DNA from: Pseudomonas sp. GM21
GTDB lineage: Bacteria; Pseudomonadota; Gammaproteobacteria; Pseudomonadales; Pseudomonadaceae
NCBI RefSeq assembly: GCF_000282215.1
Contig: NZ_AKJS01000016.1
Span: forward strand, 51,642-115,641
Direction: 5' to 3'
Length of the DNA stretch: 64,000 bases
The translations under genes were made by a program, and so were the position numbers. Below the pieces are notes generated by a model. The model ran no database searches. It was given only the letters and a program-made list of their open reading frames with translations, and was not told where the DNA came from. Below are positions 36,071-45,411 of this stretch, piece after piece. Each line of letters begins with the position of its first letter. The first letter of the stretch is position 1.

Positions 36071-36883
36071 ATGAGCGATTTGAAAGAGTTTTCGTTCTCG
36101 AGCGGTAAGGTATCGGGCGAGCGGCGGCAAGTACTGCATATTCCCAAGGCGCCGCAGATCGTTGCCGGCCGAATCAAGAAGCAAATTGTGCGCGGTGAGC
36201 TCAAGGAGGGTGACCTGCTTCAGGCTGAAGGCAAGCTGATGGAGGAGTATGGCGTTTCGCGTCCGACCATTCGTGAGGCTTTTCGCATTCTTGAGGCTGA
36301 GCACCTGATTACCGTTGCCCGGGGTGCCAAGGGCGGCGCCATCATCCATGCGCCTGACCCGTTGCTGATCGCCAATTACGCTTTGATGGTGTTGCAGTTC
36401 GAGGGTACTACCGTAGCGGAGGTCTACCAGGCGCGGATGGCATTCGAGCCCTCGGCAGTCCGTTTTGTGGTTGAGAATTCGGCTGAGCGCGCGCCCTCGG
36501 TCTTGCGCGAGGCGATAGAGCGCGAGAGAACCTTTATCGAGGATCCGGCAGGTTTTGCTGCCGAAGTCGCGCACTTTCACAAGGTACTCGTGGAGCTGTC
36601 GGGTAATAAACCCTTGATCCATCTGTGGGGGGCGATGCACGAGGTGATCACACGGCACCAGGCTGCAGTTGTGGCGTTGCAGCGTCGCAGTATTCCCGTG
36701 GAAAGTTCGATTCTGGCGGCAGTTACCGGATTGAAGTCCCAGGAAAAACTCGTCACCCTGATTGAGGCGCGGGACATCGATGGTGCTGAAGCCCATTGGC
36801 GCAAACATATGGTGCGTGCCAATAAAGTCTGGGTGGCGGGGTTCGAGCACATGCGAATTTCCGACCTGTTCCAGGCCGGTTAA
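36071..36883 (+). CDS. GntR family regulator, FadR/FCD subgroup (paralogue 2)
   Basis: A 270-residue regulator nearly colinear with the one at 30734: identical or close segments include LHIPKAP, GELKEGDLL, MEEYGVSRPTIREAFRILEA, NYALMVLQ, EGTTVAEVYQARMAFEP and HWRKHM. The N-terminal winged helix binds DNA and the helical FCD domain binds a ligand. It is divergent from the paired-ACAD operon. Together the paralogues could form homo- or heterodimers acting on the AT-rich elements, though this is inference. Confidence 0.9.
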   Translation: MSDLKEFSFSSGKVSGERRQVLHIPKAPQIVAGRIKKQIVRGELKEGDLLQAEGKLMEEYGVSRPTIREAFRILEAEHLITVARGAKGGAIIHAPDPLLIANYALMVLQFEGTTVAEVYQARMAFEPSAVRFVVENSAERAPSVLREAIERERTFIEDPAGFAAEVAHFHKVLVELSGNKPLIHLWGAMHEVITRHQAAVVALQRRSIPVESSILAAVTGLKSQEKLVTLIEARDIDGAEAHWRKHMVRANKVWVAGFEHMRISDLFQAG

Positions 36884-36890
36884 ACCTTCG

Positions 36891-36910
36891 GAGCCACCGC
36901 AGGGTGGCTC
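36891..36910. terminator. Hairpin between convergent genes
   Basis: GAGCCACC pairs with GGTGGCTC around GCAG, between the ends of the GntR and DUF2889 genes. Confidence 0.55.
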
Positions 36911-36922
36911 AAGGCTCCTGCT

Positions 36923-37702
36923 TTACGGGATTTTGTGCGCGTTAATCAACATGTTCGCGGCGTTGGTCGCGTAGTCACGGGTTGCTCCGTAATTGCGCAA
37001 AGCTTCGTGGCTGCGTTCAGGTTGAAAGCTGAAACAGAGTGCGGGCTGACCAAATTCGGCGGCAGTGTTGAATCGGTCATGGTCGATTGTTCGGCCGCCG
37101 GCCACAAGGATGGCGCGCCGCAGTAATGTTGCTTGTTCGGCGGCTTCTTCGGGGAGCGACTCGGTCCACTGGCGGAAACCACGTTCCAGTGTCTGGCCGG
37201 TAAAGGGGGCAGGGCCCGTAATCCGGTCATTGTCTACCTCCCAATACATGGCTTCTTTGCCATCGCACAGGATGCGAGCCCGTGTCGGACCCAGGGTCGG
37301 ATGCAGGCCATTCCAGGCAAAAACCTCCCGGTCCTCGACCGTAATCTCATAGCGGCGTTCGCAATCTCCGCGCTTGATATGCGCCAAGGTCAAGCCTGCC
37401 AGATCGTGGACATGGGTGCACTGCTGGCGCATGTCGATCAACGCGCCGATGTCCGACGCGCGATTTATCAGGGGGCTGCCGACGAGCGCCTGCAAAGGCA
37501 CCTGCGCTCCGGAACAGGTTGCCCAAGGTGTGCGCGGCGAGGCCATGCGTACGGCAGTGATGTGCATGCCGTCGTGTTCTATGGTCACGCCAAAGTGATG
37601 GAAGTCATCCTCCAGCCAGCCAACCACCTGTCCAGGCGTCACCTGACGCAGAACAATCAGGCGGCGCAGGCGACCACCGTGACGTGGAAAAGTATCGTTC
37701 AT
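36923..37702 (-). CDS. DUF2889 domain-containing protein
   Basis: A protein of about 259 residues (ATG at 37702; a TTG nine codons upstream overlapping the ComB-like gene is possible). It matches the DUF2889 pattern: GWLEDDFHHFGVTIEHDG, then APRTPWATCSGA-type Cys segment and LALVGSPL-like LQALVGSPL, and CTHVHDLAGL. The family's function is unknown, and it often appears in catabolic clusters for CoA thioesters. It directly follows the ComB-like gene on the same strand. Confidence 0.8.
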   Translation of the reverse strand: MNDTFPRHGGRLRRLIVLRQVTPGQVVGWLEDDFHHFGVTIEHDGMHITAVRMASPRTPWATCSGAQVPLQALVGSPLINRASDIGALIDMRQQCTHVHDLAGLTLAHIKRGDCERRYEITVEDREVFAWNGLHPTLGPTRARILCDGKEAMYWEVDNDRITGPAPFTGQTLERGFRQWTESLPEEAAEQATLLRRAILVAGGRTIDHDRFNTAAEFGQPALCFSFQPERSHEALRNYGATRDYATNAANMLINAHKIP

Positions 37703-37719
37703 TGCTGATTCTCGACAGG

Positions 37720-38445
37720 TCAAAAGCAAGTGAGGTAGTTGCCTTGCATGCGCGGCACGATGTCGAGCAGCCCAAGCTGGGCCGAATATTCCACTTCATC
37801 GAGCATGTCTTGTTCGTGCAATCGAACACCCAATTGACTTTGCATCAGGCAGCCGCGTGGCGAATCGCGATATTGGCCGTACACCGCACGGGCGATATGA
37901 CAGGTGTCCGATTGGGTCCAGTGGCTTGGGCGCGCGATTTCCAGTTGGTCGACAAGGTAGCCCGCCAGGTACAGATCTTCCAGATTGACTCGGCCGGCCG
38001 ATCCGGAGCAAACCAGCACGATTGAGCTGTCCTGGTGTGTCTGGAGTTGTCGAACAATGGCTGGGGCATTGAGCAGCGCGGCGGCGTAAACGTGCTTGGC
38101 GGTATCGGCCTTGCGCAGGGCGACAGTACCGTTGGTAGTGGAAAATACGACATTGCGACCCGCTATTGGCTCTTGCGACAGAGCGAGCGGAGAATAGCCT
38201 ACAAAACCCGGGATATTTTGCAGGTGGTTCTCTCCGGCCAGTATGTAACTGCCGGGTTGCAGTTCCTTTATTGTGTCGCAAGCCATTTGTCGGTTGGCGG
38301 CGGGATAGACGGCTTTAGCGCCGTTATGCAGGGCGGCGACAATAGTTGAGGTAGCGAACAGAACGTCGATGACCACGGCAACCTTGTCATACAGGAAGTC
38401 TGGATCGAGGTCTTCCTTTCGCAGGATCACATTTATTTTTGGCAT
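37720..38445 (-). CDS. 2-phosphosulfolactate phosphatase-like (ComB family) protein
   Basis: A 241-residue protein with the ComB family signatures VVIDVLFATSTIVAALHNGA, FSTTNGT and VCSGSAGRVNLED. ComB dephosphorylates 2-phosphosulfolactate in coenzyme M synthesis. A Pseudomonas-like catabolic island has no evident use for that, and no comA or comC is near. It may dephosphorylate another phospho-acid in this pathway, for example a phosphorylated hydroxyacyl intermediate. It is divergent from the thiolase operon and shares its two AT-rich elements. Confidence 0.85.
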   Translation of the reverse strand: MPKINVILRKEDLDPDFLYDKVAVVIDVLFATSTIVAALHNGAKAVYPAANRQMACDTIKELQPGSYILAGENHLQNIPGFVGYSPLALSQEPIAGRNVVFSTTNGTVALRKADTAKHVYAAALLNAPAIVRQLQTHQDSSIVLVCSGSAGRVNLEDLYLAGYLVDQLEIARPSHWTQSDTCHIARAVYGQYRDSPRGCLMQSQLGVRLHEQDMLDEVEYSAQLGLLDIVPRMQGNYLTCF

Positions 38446-38509
38446 TTTTTGCGATGCTCCGGCATGTATGGATCGAAATAATCAGTACTGGCAGGTGAAA
38501 AAATATCTT

Positions 38510-38525
38510 AATGATACATATCATT
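38510..38525. promoter_or_regulatory. Putative operator, AT-rich element (copy 7)
   Basis: AATGATA-CA-TATCATT, perfectly palindromic apart from the central two bases. It is between the ComB-like gene and the divergent thiolase operon. Confidence 0.6.
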
Positions 38526-38622
38526 ATGCGCAAGGCGAGGTTGTCGGGTTTCGTAGGGGGGTTGGCAGGAATGTCACCGAATTAGTGGCGGCTTTACCTG
38601 TGACCCAGTTGTTTATCATCTT

Positions 38623-38638
38623 AAACATACATATCATT
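38623..38638. promoter_or_regulatory. Putative operator, AT-rich element (copy 8)
   Basis: AAACATACATATCATT, 87 bases before the thiolase start, sharing ACATATCATT with the copy 113 bases upstream. Two spaced sites suggest cooperative binding or looping. Confidence 0.55.
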
Positions 38639-38709
38639 GTGCTCTATGGCGTCGAGGTGATTGGCTTAGGCCTGCTCGATGATGAATGGTCCGGATGGGG
38701 AGACAGACA

Positions 38710-39918
38710 GTGGCTCAAGCCTATATTTTCGATCATGTGCGCACGCCTCGTGGCCGCGGACGTTCCAATGGCGGCTTGCACTCGGTCAGCTCGGTAGAGC
38801 TGGCGGCACAGGTGCTACGTGCCCTGCGTGATCGCAATCAACTCGACAGCGCCGAAGTCGCAGAAGTGGCATTGGGTGTGGTCACGCCATTTGGTGAGCA
38901 AGGTTCAAACCTGACCCGTCCCGCCATTTTGATGGCCGGTTATGCCAATAGTGTGCCCGGACTGCAGTTGGATCGAGCGTGTTCTTCGGGGCTCGACGCG
39001 GTCAACATGATGGCCGCGCAAGTCATGGCCGGGCAGGTCGATCTGGCCATTGGCGGCGGTGTGGAGTCCATGTCACGCGTTCCGATGGGCTCCCAGGGCA
39101 GCGCCTGGGCCAGGGATCCCGCCATTGCTTATGCCACCGCATTTGCACCTCAAGGCATCGGTGCCGACCTGATTGCCACGCGCAGTGGTTTCAGCCGCAG
39201 CGATGTCGATGCCTACGCGCTGGCCAGCCAGCAGCGGGCCGGGCGTGCCTGGGACGAAGGTCGTTTCAATGGCTCGGTGATACCGGTAGTGGACTCGCTC
39301 GGCTTCCCCTTGCTCGAGCGCGATGAACACATGCGTCCGCAAACCCGCGCGGAGGACCTTGCCAGTTTGCAGCCGGCGTTCGCGCAAATGGGCACTCTGG
39401 GCGGCTACGACGCCATTGCCCTGCAAAAATATCCTGATGTTTTCGAGATTGAGCACGTGCATACCGCCGGTAACTCGTCGGGCATCGTCGATGGTGCCGC
39501 CGGGGTGTTGATCGGTTCGCTGGAAGCAGGAAAACGTCTGGGTCTGAAGCCCCGCGCACGTATTCGCAGTTTCGCCAGCATTGGTTCAGACCCGACCATC
39601 ATGCTGGACGGCCCGGCGCCAGCTTCGCTGCGCGCTCTGGAGCGAGCAGGAATGAGCGTTGCCGATATCGACCTGTTTGAACTCAATGAAGCGTTCGCCT
39701 CTGTCGTGCTGGAATACATGCGAGTGCTGAACATTGGCCATGAGCGGATCAACGTCAATGGCGGTGCCATCGCCCTGGGTCACCCACTGGGCGCGACCGG
39801 TGCGATGTTGCTCGGCACCGTCCTCGATGAACTTGAACGCACCGGTGGCAGCACTGCACTGGTCACGCTGTGTGTCGGCATCGGCATGGGCGCGGCAACC
39901 ATTATCGAGCGCGTCTGA
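38710..39918 (+). CDS. Acetyl-CoA C-acyltransferase (3-ketoacyl-CoA thiolase), copy 1
   Basis: A 402-residue thiolase with the nucleophilic Cys in [13 protein letters not shown], the His in [15 protein letters not shown] and the second Cys in CVGIGMG. The GTG at 38710 is preferred because GGGGAGA lies before it and the resulting length equals that of the paralogue at 55108. It begins the plus-strand beta-oxidation operon (thiolase, FadJ-like, two ACADs). Confidence 0.9.
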   Translation: MAQAYIFDHVRTPRGRGRSNGGLHSVSSVELAAQVLRALRDRNQLDSAEVAEVALGVVTPFGEQGSNLTRPAILMAGYANSVPGLQLDRACSSGLDAVNMMAAQVMAGQVDLAIGGGVESMSRVPMGSQGSAWARDPAIAYATAFAPQGIGADLIATRSGFSRSDVDAYALASQQRAGRAWDEGRFNGSVIPVVDSLGFPLLERDEHMRPQTRAEDLASLQPAFAQMGTLGGYDAIALQKYPDVFEIEHVHTAGNSSGIVDGAAGVLIGSLEAGKRLGLKPRARIRSFASIGSDPTIMLDGPAPASLRALERAGMSVADIDLFELNEAFASVVLEYMRVLNIGHERINVNGGAIALGHPLGATGAMLLGTVLDELERTGGSTALVTLCVGIGMGAATIIERV

Positions 39919-39957
39919 ATTCGATCCTCACCAAATTCTGCAAGGATGGGCCATTGC

Positions 39958-42108
39958 ATGTTTGAAACCTTTGATTTTGCGTTGGGTAAAGATGGCGTTG
40001 CTGTCGTTACTATCGACATCCCCGGGCAACCGGCCAACACCATCACCGAGCGATTTCGAGATGAGCTGGCAGAGGTCGTCGAACGAGTGGCCGCCGATGC
40101 CGAGATTCGCGGCGTTGTCATCACCTCGGCGAAGAAAGATTTTGTCGCCGGTGGTGATCTGAAGGAAATCGTACGGACCTTGTCTCGCGAATTGAGCGTG
40201 GCTGATGCCCGCGATATGGCGACCCAGATGAGTCCATTGCTGCGCCGCCTGGAAAGCAGCGGCAAGCCTTATGTGGCTGCAATTAATGGCTCCGCTTTGG
40301 GCGGTGGCCTGGAAATCGCTCTGGCCTGCCACCACCGTCTGGTATTGGACAACCCGCGCATTTTGCTCGGCTTGCCTGAGGCCACGCTGGGCCTGATGCC
40401 GGGTGCCGGCGGTACGCAGCGCCTGCCGCGGTTGATCGGTATTGCCAGTGCACTGCCGCTGATGATGAAAGGCACATTGCTGTCGCCAGATGCTGCATTG
40501 GCCAAGGGTATCGTCGACGGCGTACTCAGCGCAGAGCAGTTGCTGCCAGCGGCGCGCGCCTGGATCCTTGAACATGCCGATGCCCAGCAACCCTGGGACA
40601 AAAAGGGCTATCAGGTCCCCGGTGGAGCAGGTTTTGCGGATGCAGAACTCGGTAACCTGTTCAACCTGACGACCACGCAGATTGCCCGGGATACCGCGCG
40701 CAATCTGCCGGCACCGATCGCCTTGCTCCGCGCTGTCGCTCATGGCACCTGTGTGCCAATCGACGCGGGGCTGCATATCGAGTCTTGCGAATTCGCCAAG
40801 CTGGTGCTCGATCCAACTGCCTGCAACATGGTCCGCACCTTGTTTGTGAACAAGGGCGAGCTGGAAAAACTCACCCGTCGGCCGAAAGCCATCGAGCCGG
40901 CATCGATCACCAGGGTGGGGGTAGTCGGAGCGGGTCTGATGGGCAGCGGTATCGCCCAGACTGCGGCAGTCGCTGGCTTGCAAGTGGTGTTGCTGGATGC
41001 CAGTGCTGAACAAGCCACTGCCGGCCGCCAGCGGTTGGCCGATGAATTCGCCAAACGAGTGGCCAAGGGGCGCATGGTTCAGGCCAGCGCTGATGAGATC
41101 CTGGCGCGTATTCAGGCAACAGGCGATTACTCGGAACTTGCCGAGTGCGATCTGGTGGTCGAAGCGGTCTTTGAAGATGTACAGGTCAAGGCTGCTGTGT
41201 TCATGCAGGCGCAGGCCGTCATGAAACCGGGCGCGATTCTCGCCTCCAACACCTCGACCTTGCCGATTACCGACATGGCTCGCGACCTCAATCGCCCCGA
41301 TGGATTTATCGGGCTGCATTTCTTCTCGCCCGTCGATCGCATGCCGTTGGTGGAGGTCGTGGTCGGTCAGCAAACCAGTGATACCACCCTGGCTCACGCC
41401 CTGGATTTCATTCGTTTGTTGCGCAAGACGCCGATCGTGGTCAAGGACTCGCGAGGCTTCTTCACCTCTCGGGTGATTGCTGCATACCTTCAAGAGTCGC
41501 TGGCAATGCTGGGTAGCGGCGTCAAGCCGGCCCTGATCGACAATGCTGCACGTCTGGCAGGTTTTGCCATGGGGCCATTGGCGTTGCTTGACGATATCGG
41601 GATGGAGAACGGCTACAAGTCATCCTTGGCCGAACGTGCTGCTTTGGGTGATGCCTGGAGTGAGCCTGCGGGGTTCAAGGTTCAAGAGATGTTCAGCGCA
41701 ACCCTGGGGCGAATCGGCCGTCGTTGCGGCAAAGGTTTCTACGACTATCCAGAGGGCAAACGTACTTTGTGGTCGGGTCTTGCCGATGTCTATCCGCCAC
41801 TGCTCGTGCAACCCGATGTTGAAGACATCAAGAAGCGCATGCTCTATATCCAGGCGTTGGAAGCAGCACGCTGCATGGAAGAGGGTGTTATCGGCAGCGC
41901 TGCCGAAGGTGATGTCGGCTCGTTGCTGGGCATTGGTTTCCCGACCTGGACGGGCGGCGTGTTCAGTTTGATCGATACAGTCGGCGGCATTGCCTTCGTC
42001 AACGCCTGCGATCGATTGGCCGATCTCCATGGCGAGCGTTTCCGTCCATCAGCCTGGATGCGTCAACGTGCTGAGAGTGGCGAGCGTTTCCATGCCCGTG
42101 AACAATAA
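39958..42108 (+). CDS. FadJ-like bifunctional enoyl-CoA hydratase/3-hydroxyacyl-CoA dehydrogenase, copy 1
   Basis: A 716-residue fusion: residues 1-190 crotonase ([32 protein letters not shown] with both catalytic Glu), residues about 310-490 NAD-binding hydroxyacyl-CoA dehydrogenase ([30 protein letters not shown]), then the two C-terminal helical domains. The ATG at 39958 aligns with the start of the paralogue at 52934; 39946 is an alternative. It catalyses hydration and oxidation of enoyl-CoAs in the operon. Confidence 0.93.
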   Translation: MFETFDFALGKDGVAVVTIDIPGQPANTITERFRDELAEVVERVAADAEIRGVVITSAKKDFVAGGDLKEIVRTLSRELSVADARDMATQMSPLLRRLESSGKPYVAAINGSALGGGLEIALACHHRLVLDNPRILLGLPEATLGLMPGAGGTQRLPRLIGIASALPLMMKGTLLSPDAALAKGIVDGVLSAEQLLPAARAWILEHADAQQPWDKKGYQVPGGAGFADAELGNLFNLTTTQIARDTARNLPAPIALLRAVAHGTCVPIDAGLHIESCEFAKLVLDPTACNMVRTLFVNKGELEKLTRRPKAIEPASITRVGVVGAGLMGSGIAQTAAVAGLQVVLLDASAEQATAGRQRLADEFAKRVAKGRMVQASADEILARIQATGDYSELAECDLVVEAVFEDVQVKAAVFMQAQAVMKPGAILASNTSTLPITDMARDLNRPDGFIGLHFFSPVDRMPLVEVVVGQQTSDTTLAHALDFIRLLRKTPIVVKDSRGFFTSRVIAAYLQESLAMLGSGVKPALIDNAARLAGFAMGPLALLDDIGMENGYKSSLAERAALGDAWSEPAGFKVQEMFSATLGRIGRRCGKGFYDYPEGKRTLWSGLADVYPPLLVQPDVEDIKKRMLYIQALEAARCMEEGVIGSAAEGDVGSLLGIGFPTWTGGVFSLIDTVGGIAFVNACDRLADLHGERFRPSAWMRQRAESGERFHAREQ

Positions 42109-42143
42109 GCTTTGGCCTTGCATGGGCCTGGGGTGCGATCACT

Positions 42144-43256
42144 ATGAACTTTGATTTTTCTGCTGATCAGGAGCAGTTGCGCGATCAGGCCAAGCGGGTA
42201 TTCGCTGAGGGTCTGGGCCGCGCCCGGGCACTGCTGGAAAGCCCGCAGAGTCATGATCAGGCACTGTGGAGCCAGGTGCAGGAGCTGGGCTGGCCGGCGG
42301 CTGCTATCGCCGAGGCCGATGGTGGTCTGGGACTTTCGGCTCTGGAGCTTTGCGTTCTGGCCGAAGAGGCGGGTCGTACGCTCGCGCCGATCCCGTTCAG
42401 TTCTTCGGTATTGCACGCCAGTACCGCATTGCAGCAGTTGACGGACTGCCAGGTCGCGTCGGCGCTGCTGGGTGAACTGGCGGCGGGGGAAAAAACCGCC
42501 ACCGTCGCTTTTACCGAGCGGGGCCAGGCAGCCTGGACTGAGCGGCCCCAGGCACGCGTCATCGCCGGAAAACTCAGTGGCCATAAAGCCATGGTCGCTG
42601 ATGCACCGGTGGCGGATGTGTTTATCGTTTCGGCGTGCGCCGATGAAGATGGCCAGGATTGGGGGTGGTGGCTGGTCGAGGCTCAGGCAGCGGGGGTGAG
42701 CCTGGTGCCGGTCGAGGCGATCGACCGGATCCGTCGTCATGCCGACCTTCATCTGGACGCTGTCAGTTGCGTGCGATTGGGGGCAGCAGGGCAAGGCAGT
42801 GCGCTTTCCGAGCGCGCATTGGATGCCGCAGCCGTACTCAGTGCATTCGAGCAATTGGGCAGCGCCGAGGCAGCGTTGGAGTCGACCCTGGAGTACGTCA
42901 AGACGCGGCAGGCGTTCAACCGCGTAGTAGGCGGCTATCAGGCCGTCAAACACACACTGGCCGATCTTTACGTGAAAAACCAGTTGGCCCGCAGCCATTG
43001 CTACTACGGTGCATGGGCCTTGACCCAAGCCCCCGAGCACTTGCCCCGCGCCGCCGCGGGTGCGCGACTGGCAGCCACTGAGGCCTTTTGCCAGGCCGCC
43101 GAAGCCGCGGTGGAGTTGCACGGCGGGATCGGTTTCACCTGGGAAAGCGATATCCAACTTTTCTACCGTCGCGCGCGGCTGATGGCTACCCAACTGGGAG
43201 GCCGTGCCTTTTGGGCTCGCCGTCTCAAGGCAGCCTTGCAGCGCAAAGCGGCTTGA
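42144..43256 (+). CDS. Acyl-CoA dehydrogenase, catalytic-Glu subunit (second pair)
   Basis: A 370-residue ACAD-fold subunit, same length and type as the one at 34710. It has LHGGIGFTWESDIQLFYRRA, where the Glu after the TW is the likely catalytic base, and lacks a C-terminal FAD-binding GGTDE motif. It lies 21 bases before its larger partner. The pair probably makes a heterotetramer for a bulky acyl-CoA, perhaps a different intermediate from the first pair's substrate. Confidence 0.88.
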   Translation: MNFDFSADQEQLRDQAKRVFAEGLGRARALLESPQSHDQALWSQVQELGWPAAAIAEADGGLGLSALELCVLAEEAGRTLAPIPFSSSVLHASTALQQLTDCQVASALLGELAAGEKTATVAFTERGQAAWTERPQARVIAGKLSGHKAMVADAPVADVFIVSACADEDGQDWGWWLVEAQAAGVSLVPVEAIDRIRRHADLHLDAVSCVRLGAAGQGSALSERALDAAAVLSAFEQLGSAEAALESTLEYVKTRQAFNRVVGGYQAVKHTLADLYVKNQLARSHCYYGAWALTQAPEHLPRAAAGARLAATEAFCQAAEAAVELHGGIGFTWESDIQLFYRRARLMATQLGGRAFWARRLKAALQRKAA

Positions 43257-43277
43257 CCGGACACAGGAGCGATATCC

Positions 43278-44450
43278 ATGGATTTTCAAGATACGCCTCA
43301 AGAAGCAACCTATCGCGCAAAGGTGCGCGAATGGCTGAGCGCCAATGCGCCCGCTTACCAAGTCAGGCCTGAAGAAGGCCTGGAGCATCAGCGCTTCATG
43401 GCGTTGGCGCGTGGCTGGCAACAACTGAAGGCAGACGCCGGCTATGTCGGCATCATGTGGCCAAAGCACGTTGGCGGGCAGGGTGGCAGCCCTATCGAGC
43501 ACGTGATTTTTCACCAGGAAGAAGAGCATTACAGCCTTCCGGTCGTGCCTTTCGCAGTCGGTATCGGCATGTGCTTGCCGACTTTGTTTACCCATGGTTC
43601 GGCCCAGGTCATGGACCGTTTCATGTCCAAGGGCATGCGCGGCGAGGAGATCTGGTGCCAGTTGTTCTCCGAGCCGGCCGCCGGGTCCGATCTGGCAGGC
43701 TTGAGAACCCGCGCTGTGCGTGACGGCGATGACTGGGTGGTCAATGGCCAGAAAGTCTGGACGTCCTACGCCCACGAGTCCGACTTCGGGATCTTGCTGG
43801 TACGTACGGACCCTTCGGCGCCCAAGCATAAAGGGCTCACCATGTTCTACGTCGACATGCGTGCGCCTGGCGTTGAAGTGCGGCCGATCCGGACGCTATT
43901 GGGCGATGCGGAGTTCAACGAAGTTTTCTTCACGGACGTGCGCATTCCCGACGCCCAGCGCCTTGGTGAGGTTGGAGAAGGCTGGAAAGTTTCCCTCAGT
44001 ACCCTGATGTTCGAACGCCTTGCCGTCGGCGGCAAGCCGTCCGGCGCGCCAGTGGCCAGTGAGCTGGCGGACCTGTTCGATGCCGATGCTCTGGCCCGTT
44101 TTTATGTGGCTGATGAAGGTATCTCTTTGACGCGCATGCGTTCAATGACTGCCGTTTCGCGCGGTGGTGTACCGGGCCCCGAAGCCTCGATCAACAAGCT
44201 GGTGATGGCCAAGAACCTTCAGGACATGAGCGCCTGCGCGTTGGAAGCGTTAGGTGTGGATGGTCTTCGAGAGTTCGATGATCCGCAGGCTCGTCGATTC
44301 AACTATTGGTACATGTGGTCTGCGGGTTTGCGCATTGCCGGTGGTACCGATGAAATCCTGCGCAACATCATCGCTGAACGGGTACTTGGCTTGCCGCCTG
44401 AACCACGTAGCGATCGGGATACGCCGTTCAACCAGTTGGGCAAGGCTTGA
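43278..44450 (+). CDS. Acyl-CoA dehydrogenase, FAD-binding subunit (second pair)
   Basis: A 390-residue ACAD similar to the protein at 33503, with QLFSEPAAGSDLAGL, DDWVVNGQKVWTSYAH and AGGTDEILRNIIAERVLGLP. ACAGGAGCG precedes the ATG. It is the last gene of the plus-strand operon and is followed by a hairpin that also serves the convergent minus-strand operon. Confidence 0.9.
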   Translation: MDFQDTPQEATYRAKVREWLSANAPAYQVRPEEGLEHQRFMALARGWQQLKADAGYVGIMWPKHVGGQGGSPIEHVIFHQEEEHYSLPVVPFAVGIGMCLPTLFTHGSAQVMDRFMSKGMRGEEIWCQLFSEPAAGSDLAGLRTRAVRDGDDWVVNGQKVWTSYAHESDFGILLVRTDPSAPKHKGLTMFYVDMRAPGVEVRPIRTLLGDAEFNEVFFTDVRIPDAQRLGEVGEGWKVSLSTLMFERLAVGGKPSGAPVASELADLFDADALARFYVADEGISLTRMRSMTAVSRGGVPGPEASINKLVMAKNLQDMSACALEALGVDGLREFDDPQARRFNYWYMWSAGLRIAGGTDEILRNIIAERVLGLPPEPRSDRDTPFNQLGKA

Positions 44451-44471
44451 TCCGACAGTCGATACAATGAA

Positions 44472-44491
44472 AAGGGGGCTTGCGCCCCCTT
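44472..44491. terminator. Bidirectional terminator between the two beta-oxidation operons
   Basis: AAGGGGGC pairs with GCCCCCTT around TTGC, flanked by A and T residues on both sides, between the convergent ends at 44450 and 44506. Confidence 0.8.
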
Positions 44492-44505
44492 CGCATTTCT
44501 ACCGT

Positions 44506-45411
44506 TCAACGTAATCGATACAAGCCTTCCTGCCCCAACGTCGCTACCAGTCTGCCCTTTTGATCGTGAACGTGGCCTAGCGTCAAGCCGCGCCCCGAAC
44601 CCGTGAATGGACTGTGGGCAGAGACCAGCAACCACTCATCGGCCTGCACATCCTGCTGATGGAACCAGATCGTGTGGTTGAGGCTGGAAACAAACAGATC
44701 CTCCCCCAGTTTGTGTTCACGGTGTGGCATCAGCGCCGTTATGCCGAACCAGAAGTCACTCAGGTAAGCGAGCACTGCCGGTTGCAGTCGTGCTGGCAGA
44801 TTGGGGGACTGAGCGGTGCGCATCCAGTATCGGATCCTGGCTTGGTCGTCGCGGCCGAGCACAAACTGTTCCGGGTCTGCCGGACGAATATCCACCGAAC
44901 GGGTTTTGCCGATAAACACCCGTTCTATGGGATTGAGTCGTTGATGCAAGGCTTCGCGAACCTGTACCAGGCCCATCAAGCTTTCCGGGTCGGGTGCGGC
45001 TTCACATGGCTGTTGGTGCTCCATGCCGTTTTCACCGGCATGGAAGGACAATGTGGCAATCGCAATGGAGCGGCCGTGTTGAATGAGTCGAACCAGCCGC
45101 GCGGCGAAGCGTCTGGTTTGCTGTATGCGTTCGACTTCAATCGACAGGGGAGCGTTAACATCACCTGCAGCCAGAAAGCTGACTTGAAGGACGTGGGGAT
45201 GCAAATGCGCGTCGACGGTGGCGATGGCGGCTGCGACCGCCAGGCCCAGTGTTTGCCCACCGTAGATCGCAGCATTCTGATTGGCGTGGAAGCAGTTGCA
45301 GGTGAAGCGGTCCGGTCCGACTTCCACCACGTCCAGGAGAGGCGTGATATCCACGCCATCCCAGGTTTCAGACGCTGTGTTGAGGTGTTGCACAGTGGCT
45401 TCAGAGCCCAC
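44506..45411 (-). CDS. Acyl-CoA thioesterase II (TesB-like), copy 2
   Basis: A 301-residue double-hotdog thioesterase (NQNAAIYGGQTLGLAV in the first half; LFVSSLNHTIWFHQ and WLLVSAHSPF in the second). The GTG at 45411 overlaps the preceding crotonase stop and has GGAG about six bases before it, which decides the start. It is the last gene of the long minus-strand operon and probably recycles CoA. Confidence 0.87.
   Translation of the reverse strand: MGSEATVQHLNTASETWDGVDITPLLDVVEVGPDRFTCNCFHANQNAAIYGGQTLGLAVAAAIATVDAHLHPHVLQVSFLAAGDVNAPLSIEVERIQQTRRFAARLVRLIQHGRSIAIATLSFHAGENGMEHQQPCEAAPDPESLMGLVQVREALHQRLNPIERVFIGKTRSVDIRPADPEQFVLGRDDQARIRYWMRTAQSPNLPARLQPAVLAYLSDFWFGITALMPHREHKLGEDLFVSSLNHTIWFHQQDVQADEWLLVSAHSPFTGSGRGLTLGHVHDQKGRLVATLGQEGLYRLR

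Noticed and set aside
39928..41493. 521-codon reverse-strand open frame
   Set aside because: Antisense to the FadJ-like gene, with no recognisable domain or ribosome site.
42063..43829. 588-codon reverse-strand open frame
   Set aside because: It is antisense to two well-supported acyl-CoA dehydrogenase genes; the translation has no family motifs and is rich in Arg/His/Gln as expected of a shadow frame.
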